From Cupriavidus sp. WGlv3 (GTDB taxonomy: Bacteria; Pseudomonadota; Gammaproteobacteria; Burkholderiales; Burkholderiaceae), in contig NZ_JALHRX010000002.1 of assembly GCF_023952475.1 (NCBI RefSeq), forward strand, positions 248,001 through 312,000: a DNA stretch of 64,000 nt. The letters are read 5' to 3'. Position numbers and translations under genes: made by a program. The notes under the pieces are model-generated. The model worked only from the letters and a program-made list of their open reading frames with translations, was not told where the DNA came from and ran no database searches. Shown here one piece after another: positions 58,962 to 64,000 of this stretch. The first letter of the stretch is position 1, and every line of letters starts with the position of its first letter.

Positions 58962-60122
58962 ATGGCCGCCGGACTTGCCAGCACCCTGCCCGGCGCAGCG
59001 CTGGTCTGCGTGGCGGCTGGCTATGCACTGGCCGCGGCCTGGCTGTCGCGACGCAAGCCTGCGCCACGCGGCGCCATGTCCGCCACGCCGGTCAGCGTGC
59101 TCAAGCCGCTGTGCGGCGCCGAACCCCGGCTCTACGCCAACCTGGCGACCTTCTGCCGGCAGCGGCATCCGTGCTTCCAGCTGGTATTCGGCGTGCGTGC
59201 CGCGGACGATCCCGCCATCGCGGTGGTGCAGCGGCTGCGGCGCGACTTCCCGGCCTGCGACATCGCACTGGTGATCGACCCGCGAGTGCATGGCAGCAAC
59301 CTCAAGGCCAGCAACCTGATCAACCTGTCCGGCGCGGCCCGGCACGATGCGCTGGTCATCGCCGACAGCGACGTCGCGGTGGCGCCGGACTACCTGGCCC
59401 GCGTGACGGCGCCGCTTGTGCAGGCCGGCGTCGGCGTGGTCACCTGCCTGTACCGCGGCCACGCCATCGGTGGCTTCTGGTCGCGCCTCGGCGCGCAGTT
59501 CATCGACGACTGGTTTGTGCCAGCGGTGCGCATCGCCCATGCGGGCGGCTCGCGGCGCTTTGCCTTTGGCGCGACCATCGCGCTGCGCCGCGATGCGCTG
59601 GCGGCCATCGGCGGTTTCGAGGCCGTGCGCGACCGGCTGGCGGACGATTTCTGGCTGGGCGAGCTGACGCGGCGACTGGGCTTGCGCACGGTGTTGTCGG
59701 AGGTGGTGGTGACGACCGATATCACCGAGGACGGCTTCACGCTGCTGTGGCGGCATGAGTTGCGGTGGATGCGGACGATCGCGTCGCTGAATCCTGCGGG
59801 CTATGCGTTCAGCTTCGTCACCTTCACCTGGCCGATGCTGGCGCTGGGCATGTGGCTGGCGCCGCTGCCGCTGGTGACCGCCGCGGCAGCCGTCGGCGTG
59901 ATGGCGCGCAGTGTGCTGGCGGGGAGCGCTGCGGCGGCACTGCGGGCGCCGTTGCGCGATGGCTTGTTGCTGGCGTGCTGGGCGCTGGCGTTGGCGGGCA
60001 AGCGGGTGTGGTGGCGGGAGCAGGTGCTGCCGGTAGGTGACAGGCAGCACTCCGGCGCCGCCACAGAGTCCTCACCCAACAGTGCACGTTTCACCGGCAT
60101 CCATACCGAGAGGCCGCTATGA
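58962..60122 (+). CDS. hpnI: Hopanoid glycosyltransferase HpnI
   Basis: A 386-residue membrane GT2/ceramide glucosyltransferase-like enzyme. One N-terminal helix, then VSVLKPLCGAEPRLYANLATF, VIADSDVAV (DxD), the active-site stretch GFGAT-like FAFGATIALRRDAL and LADDFWLGELTRRLGL, closing with three helices. In the known route HpnI adds N-acetylglucosamine to bacteriohopanetetrol, which HpnK then deacetylates. Its stop overlaps the hpnJ start by 4 bp. The last 25 residues are poorly conserved in kind. Confidence 0.92.
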   Translation: MAAGLASTLPGAALVCVAAGYALAAAWLSRRKPAPRGAMSATPVSVLKPLCGAEPRLYANLATFCRQRHPCFQLVFGVRAADDPAIAVVQRLRRDFPACDIALVIDPRVHGSNLKASNLINLSGAARHDALVIADSDVAVAPDYLARVTAPLVQAGVGVVTCLYRGHAIGGFWSRLGAQFIDDWFVPAVRIAHAGGSRRFAFGATIALRRDALAAIGGFEAVRDRLADDFWLGELTRRLGLRTVLSEVVVTTDITEDGFTLLWRHELRWMRTIASLNPAGYAFSFVTFTWPMLALGMWLAPLPLVTAAAAVGVMARSVLAGSAAAALRAPLRDGLLLACWALALAGKRVWWREQVLPVGDRQHSGAATESSPNSARFTGIHTERPL

Positions 60123-61543
60123 AAAAAACCCTGTTCCTGCAGGCCCCGTCCTTCGACGGCTTCGATGGCGGCGCCGGTTCGCGCTACCAGGCCAAGCGCG
60201 AGATCAAGTCGTTCTGGTATCCCACCTGGCTGGCCCAGCCGGCCGCGCTGGTGCCCGGCAGCCGCGTGCTCGATGCCCCGGCCGACGGCCTGAGCGTGCA
60301 GCAGGCGCTGGAGATTGCCGCGGATTATGAGCTGGTGATCATCCACACCAGCACGCCGTCGTTCCCCACCGACGCCAAGTTCGCCGAGGCGCTGAAGCAG
60401 CGCCATCCCGGCGTGATGATCGGTATGGTCGGCGCCAAGCCCGCGGTCGACCCCGGCGGCACGCTGGGGGCGAGCGACGCCATCGACTTCGTCTGCCGCG
60501 AGGAATTCGACTACACCTGCCAGGATGTGGCCGCCGGCAAACCGCTCAGGGACATCCTCGGGCTGTCCTATCGGCTGCCGGACGGCTCGTTCGAACACAA
60601 CGGCCAGCGCCCGATGATCGAGGACATGGACGCGCTGCCGTTCGTGGCGCCGGTCTACCAGCGCGACCTCAAGATCGAGAACTACTTCATCGGCTACCTG
60701 AAGCATCCGTATGTGTCGATCTACACCGGCCGCGGCTGCCGTTCGCGCTGCACCTTCTGCCTGTGGCCGCAGACCGTGGGTGGGCACCGCTACCGCACGC
60801 GCTCGGCCGCAAGCGTGCTCGCCGAGGTGAAATGGATCAAGGAGAACATGCCCCAGGTCCGGGAGATCATGTTCGACGACGACACCTTCACCGACTTCAA
60901 GCCGCGCGTGGAAGAGATTGCGCGCGGGCTGGGCCAGCTGGGCGTGACGTGGTCGTGCAACGCCAAGGCCAACGTGCCGTACAGCACGCTCAAGATCATG
61001 AAGGAAAACGGGCTGCGCCTGCTGCTGGTGGGCTACGAGTCCGGCGACGACCAGATCCTGCTGAACATCAAGAAGGGCCTGCGCACCGACATCGCGCGCC
61101 GCTTTACCGAAGACTGCCGCAAGCTCGGCATCCAGATCCACGGCACCTTCATCCTGGGCCTGCCGGGCGAGACCCGCGAGACCATCGAGAAGACCATCGA
61201 GTACGCCAAGGAAATCAACCCGCACACCATCCAGGTCTCGCTCGCCGCGCCCTACCCCGGCACCGCGCTGTACCGCCAGGCGGTGGAGAACGGCTGGCTC
61301 GAGGAGAACAAGGTCATCAACCTGGTCAACGACCAGGGCGTGCAGCTAGCGGCGATCAGCTACCCGCACTTGTCGAAGGAGGACATCTACCACGGCGTCG
61401 AAACCTTCTACAAGCGCTTCTACTTCCGCCCCGGCAAGATCTGGGAGATCGTGCGCGAGATGCTGGGCAGCTGGGACATGATGAAGCGGCGCCTGCGCGA
61501 AGGCGTGGAGTTCTTCCGCTTCCTGCGCTCGCACGAGGCCTGA
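60119..61543 (+). CDS. hpnJ: Hopanoid biosynthesis radical SAM protein HpnJ
   Basis: A 474-residue B12-binding-type radical SAM protein. Start MKKTLFLQAPSFDGFDGGAGSRYQAKREIKSFWYPTWLA is the HpnJ signature region; the N-terminal Rossmann-like half (about 20-150) resembles the cobalamin-binding domain without the usual DxHxxG. The cluster motif is CRSRCTFC (about residue 206), with MFDDDTFTD afterwards. HpnJ contracts the sugar to give the bacteriohopanetetrol cyclitol ether. It sits between HpnI and HpnK, which act on the same intermediate. Confidence 0.93.
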   Translation: MKKTLFLQAPSFDGFDGGAGSRYQAKREIKSFWYPTWLAQPAALVPGSRVLDAPADGLSVQQALEIAADYELVIIHTSTPSFPTDAKFAEALKQRHPGVMIGMVGAKPAVDPGGTLGASDAIDFVCREEFDYTCQDVAAGKPLRDILGLSYRLPDGSFEHNGQRPMIEDMDALPFVAPVYQRDLKIENYFIGYLKHPYVSIYTGRGCRSRCTFCLWPQTVGGHRYRTRSAASVLAEVKWIKENMPQVREIMFDDDTFTDFKPRVEEIARGLGQLGVTWSCNAKANVPYSTLKIMKENGLRLLLVGYESGDDQILLNIKKGLRTDIARRFTEDCRKLGIQIHGTFILGLPGETRETIEKTIEYAKEINPHTIQVSLAAPYPGTALYRQAVENGWLEENKVINLVNDQGVQLAAISYPHLSKEDIYHGVETFYKRFYFRPGKIWEIVREMLGSWDMMKRRLREGVEFFRFLRSHEA

Positions 61544-61545
61544 TC

Positions 61546-62409
61546 CTGGCCCGGGCGCTTTCCGGTGCGGCACCCGCTGCGGCACACCGCGCGCTGATCG
61601 TCACCGCCGACGACTTCGGGCTACACCCGGCCGTCAACGAAGCGGTGGAGCTGGCTCATCGCGACGGCGTGCTCAACGCCGCCAGCCTGATGGTGGGCGC
61701 GCCCGCGGTGGCGGATGCGGTGGCGCGCGCGCGCCGGTTGCCCGCGCTGCGCGTGGGGCTGCACGTGGTGCTGGCCGATGGCCCGGCCATGCTGCCGCGC
61801 GCGCGCATCCCGGCGCTGGTCGATGCGCACGGCCGCTTCGGCTCGGCGATGGCGCGGGACGGTTGCCGCTTCTTCTTCCTGCCCGCGGTGCGCCGCCAGC
61901 TCGCCGCGGAAATCCGCGCGCAGTTCGAGGCCTTCGCCGCCACCGGCCTGGCGCTGGACCACGTCAATACGCACAAGCATTTCCACCTGCATCCGACCGT
62001 GCTGTCGCTGATCCTGTCGATCGGTCGCGAGTTCGGCCTGCGCGCGATGCGGCTCCCGCGCGAGGCGGGCGCGCCCTGGCTGCTGCGCCCGTGGCTGGCG
62101 TTGCTGCGCCGCCGGCTGGACCGCGCCGGCATTGCGCACAACGATTACGTGGTCGGCATCGCGCGCAGCGGCCAGATGGACGAGGCCGCGCTGCTGCAGG
62201 CGCTGGCGCGACTGCCCGCGGGCGTGGGCGAGATCTACCTGCATCCGGCAGTGGCGTCCGGCGCGGCCATCGCCCCGTCGATGCACGGCTACCGCCACGC
62301 CGACGAACTGGCTGCGCTGCTGTCGCCGCGCGTGCGCGCCGCGCTGGAGCAGGCGGCCCACCGGCGCGGCGGCTTTGCCGATGTGCTGGGCAGCAGGACC
62401 TTCCGCTGA
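61546..62409 (+). CDS. hpnK: Hopanoid biosynthesis deacetylase HpnK (non-standard start codon)
   Basis: A YdjC/ChbG-type carbohydrate deacetylase, about 287 residues. RALIVTADDFGLHPAVNEAVE holds the metal-binding Asp pair, HVNTHKHFHLHPTV the His ligands, and EIYLHPAV another His. HpnK removes the acetyl group from GlcNAc-bacteriohopanetetrol. No in-frame ATG, GTG or TTG exists between the end of hpnJ and the conserved TADDFG. Candidate starts are CTG (61546, with GAGG 7 bp upstream), ATC (61543) or CTG (61540). The TGA of hpnJ ends at 61543, so translation is tightly coupled. The listed start is a best guess. Confidence 0.85.
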   Translation: MARALSGAAPAAAHRALIVTADDFGLHPAVNEAVELAHRDGVLNAASLMVGAPAVADAVARARRLPALRVGLHVVLADGPAMLPRARIPALVDAHGRFGSAMARDGCRFFFLPAVRRQLAAEIRAQFEAFAATGLALDHVNTHKHFHLHPTVLSLILSIGREFGLRAMRLPREAGAPWLLRPWLALLRRRLDRAGIAHNDYVVGIARSGQMDEAALLQALARLPAGVGEIYLHPAVASGAAIAPSMHGYRHADELAALLSPRVRAALEQAAHRRGGFADVLGSRTFR

Positions 62410-62418
62410 CGATTGCCG

Positions 62419-63423
62419 ATGAAACGCCTGGCCTACCTGACCGGACTGCTCGGGCTGCTGGCGCTGACCGCGCTGGTGATCCACCAGGGCGCCGGCGATA
62501 TCGCCGCCGTGATGGCCCGGGGCGGCTGGCCGCTGTTGCTGCTGGTGCCGCTGCACGCGCTGCCGCTGCTGCTCGACGCGCAGGGCTGGCGCGTGCTGCT
62601 GACCTCCGCCGATCCCGATGAACGTGCCGGCGTCGGCTTCCTGTGGTGGGTCGCCGCGGTGCGCGAGGCGGTGGGCCGCCTGCTGCCCACCGTGGGCGTG
62701 GGCGGCGAACTGGTCGGCATCCGCCTGACGCGGCTGCGCATCCACGACACCACCGCGGTCACCGCCAGCGTGGTGGTCGAAGTGATGGTGACGATGTTCT
62801 CGCAATACCTGTTCGCCGCCACCGGCGTGCTGATGCTGGTGGTCGCGCTGCAGCAGCGCGCCAGCGCGTGGATCATCCTGGCCGGCCTGCTGCTGTCGCT
62901 GCCGGTGCCGGTGCTGTTCGCGCTGTCGCTGCGCCACGCCGCCTTGTTCGAGAAGCTGGAAGGCGCGGCGCGCCGGCTGTTCGGCGCCGACCACCGCATC
63001 GTCGCGCTGATCGATGGCGCGCGCCTGGACGCGCATATCCGCGCGCTCAACCGGCGCCACCGCGAACTGGCCAAGGCCCTCGGCTGGCAACTGGCCGGGC
63101 TGCTCAGCGGCACGCTGGAGATCTGGCTGGCGCTGTGGCTGCTGGGCCATCCGGTGCCGTTCTGGCAGGCGCTGGCGATCGAGTCGCTGACGCAGGCCGC
63201 GCGCCACGTGGCGTTCTTCGTGCCGGCCGGGCTGGGCGTGCAGGAAGCGGTGGTGATGCTGCTGGGCCAGGTGCTGGGGATGAGCGCGGAGGTGGCGCTG
63301 GCGCTGGCGCTGGTCAAGCGCGCGCGCGAAATCCTGTTCGGGGTGCCAGCGCTGCTGTCATGGCAGTGGGTGGAACTGCGCCGCTGGCGGCGCAGCGTCG
63401 ACGGCAGACAGCGAGCGCCCTAG
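62419..63423 (+). CDS. hpnL: HpnL family inner-membrane protein
   Basis: A 334-residue UPF0104/lysylphosphatidylglycerol-synthase-TM family protein with seven or eight helices. Typical stretches are GRLLPTVGVGGELVGIRLTRLRI, AARHVAFFVPAGLGVQEAVVMLLG and ALVKRAREILFGVPALLSW. HpnL proteins are always found with hopanoid clusters but their function is not known; a role in lipid flipping or transport is assumed. A TTG two codons upstream is also possible. Same direction as hpnK with a 9-bp gap. Confidence 0.88.
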   Translation: MKRLAYLTGLLGLLALTALVIHQGAGDIAAVMARGGWPLLLLVPLHALPLLLDAQGWRVLLTSADPDERAGVGFLWWVAAVREAVGRLLPTVGVGGELVGIRLTRLRIHDTTAVTASVVVEVMVTMFSQYLFAATGVLMLVVALQQRASAWIILAGLLLSLPVPVLFALSLRHAALFEKLEGAARRLFGADHRIVALIDGARLDAHIRALNRRHRELAKALGWQLAGLLSGTLEIWLALWLLGHPVPFWQALAIESLTQAARHVAFFVPAGLGVQEAVVMLLGQVLGMSAEVALALALVKRAREILFGVPALLSWQWVELRRWRRSVDGRQRAP

Positions 63424-63445
63424 CGCCACCACGGTGCGAGCCCGC

Positions 63446-64000
63446 TCAGATCTCCGACGCCTGGCGCGCGTTGTGCGTGGTCAGGTACTTCACCAGCCCG
63501 TCGACCCCGTTGCGCGCGACGATGTCGGCAAACTGCTTGCGGTACACCTCGATCAGCCACGCCCCCATCATGTTGATGTCATAGATCTTCCAGCCGGTCG
63601 CGGTGCGCTGCAGGCGGTAGTCGATCTGCATCTCGTCGGCATTGTTGATCACGCGCGTCTGCACCACCACGTCGGTGGCGCCGCTGGCGGCCTTGGCCGG
63701 CTGGTAGCGGAACCTGACGTTCTGCTCGCGCAGTTGCGCCAGCGAGACCGCATAGCTGCGCACCAGCAGGGTCTGGAACTGCTCGTAAAGTTGTTGCTGC
63801 TGCTCCGGCGTGGCCGTGCGCCAGGCGCCGCCCAGCGCCAGCCGCGTGGTGCGCTGGAAATCGGTGTACGGCAGGAATTGCTTCTGCACTACCGCGGTGA
63901 TCTTCCCCAAGTCACCGGCGCGGGTCTCGGGCTGGGACTGGATGGTGCCGATCACGCCCTCCACCGCGGCCTGCACCAGCCGCTCGGGGCTGGCGCGCAG
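63446..64000 (-). CDS. hpnM: HpnM, MlaC/Ttg2D-type protein (5' end outside window)
   Basis: The minus-strand frame stays open to the last base (beginning LRASPERLVQAAVEGV), so the start and probably a signal peptide lie beyond the window; 184 codons are seen. MlaC/Ttg2D features are ITAVVQKQFLPYTDFQRTTRLALGGAW, QTLLVRSYAVSLAQL and WKIYDINMMGAWLIEVYRKQFADI. MlaC proteins carry phospholipids across the periplasm; the hopanoid-linked HpnM is thought to move hopanoids similarly. It is convergent with hpnL. Confidence 0.87.
   Translation of the reverse strand: MRASPERLVQAAVEGVIGTIQSQPETRAGDLGKITAVVQKQFLPYTDFQRTTRLALGGAWRTATPEQQQQLYEQFQTLLVRSYAVSLAQLREQNVRFRYQPAKAASGATDVVVQTRVINNADEMQIDYRLQRTATGWKIYDINMMGAWLIEVYRKQFADIVARNGVDGLVKYLTTHNARQASEI

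Overview
The window is GC-rich throughout (I judge it in the mid-60s percent, not counted) and densely coded. The gene types point to a beta-proteobacterium of the Burkholderiales, most like Cupriavidus or Ralstonia. Indicators are two trimeric porins of the Burkholderiales kind, two orphan Bug (TctC) binding proteins, many small catabolic operons each with its own regulator, and a hopanoid cluster. I see no rRNA, tRNA, CRISPR array, insertion sequence or prophage. The species is inferred from gene content, not from a marker.

Layout. 1-9.1 kb: a VanB-type reductase cut by the window edge; an SRPBCC/ArsR pair with its operators; a four-gene MacAB-like ABC export operon; and a GltS carrier joined to a TAXI binding lipoprotein. 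9.1-24.2 kb: general cell functions, namely a DM13 protein, a porin, a bifunctional class A penicillin-binding protein, an exported DUF1501/DUF1800 pair, a DMT exporter with an AraC regulator, a lipoprotein truncated globin, a guanidinium exporter behind a guanidine-II (mini-ykkC) riboswitch, and an MsbA-like ABC exporter. 24.2-29.6 kb: a GntR-linked module (hydroxylase, MFS carrier, Fe-alcohol dehydrogenase, alpha/beta hydrolase) with the same 12-bp palindrome in three promoters.

29.7-40.6 kb is the most striking region. A repressor-like XRE gene is divergent from an operon encoding an MFS carrier, PyrK-like and PyrD-like subunits, an M20 carbamoyl-amino-acid hydrolase, a dihydroorotase, an aspartase, a malic enzyme and a porin. 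Read in order, this is a pathway for eating orotate: orotate to dihydroorotate to N-carbamoyl-aspartate to aspartate to fumarate, then malate to pyruvate. Candidate operators (TCT-N8-AGA) lie over the promoters.

40.8-54.3 kb: a RibD-C/DHFR-like reductase, a DUF808 membrane protein, an IclR-controlled operon (two Bug proteins, RraA-like, 2-hydroxyacid dehydrogenase, SMP-30 lactonase), a ProY-like permease, a Crp-family regulator, and an MFS/class II aldolase/DUF2817 operon. 54.4-64 kb: hopanoid genes hpnB, hpnA, ispH, hpnH, hpnI, hpnJ, hpnK, hpnL and a partial hpnM. These predict side-chain addition (HpnH) and the GlcNAc transfer, deacetylation and cyclitol steps (HpnI, HpnK, HpnJ). hpnK has no ordinary start codon.
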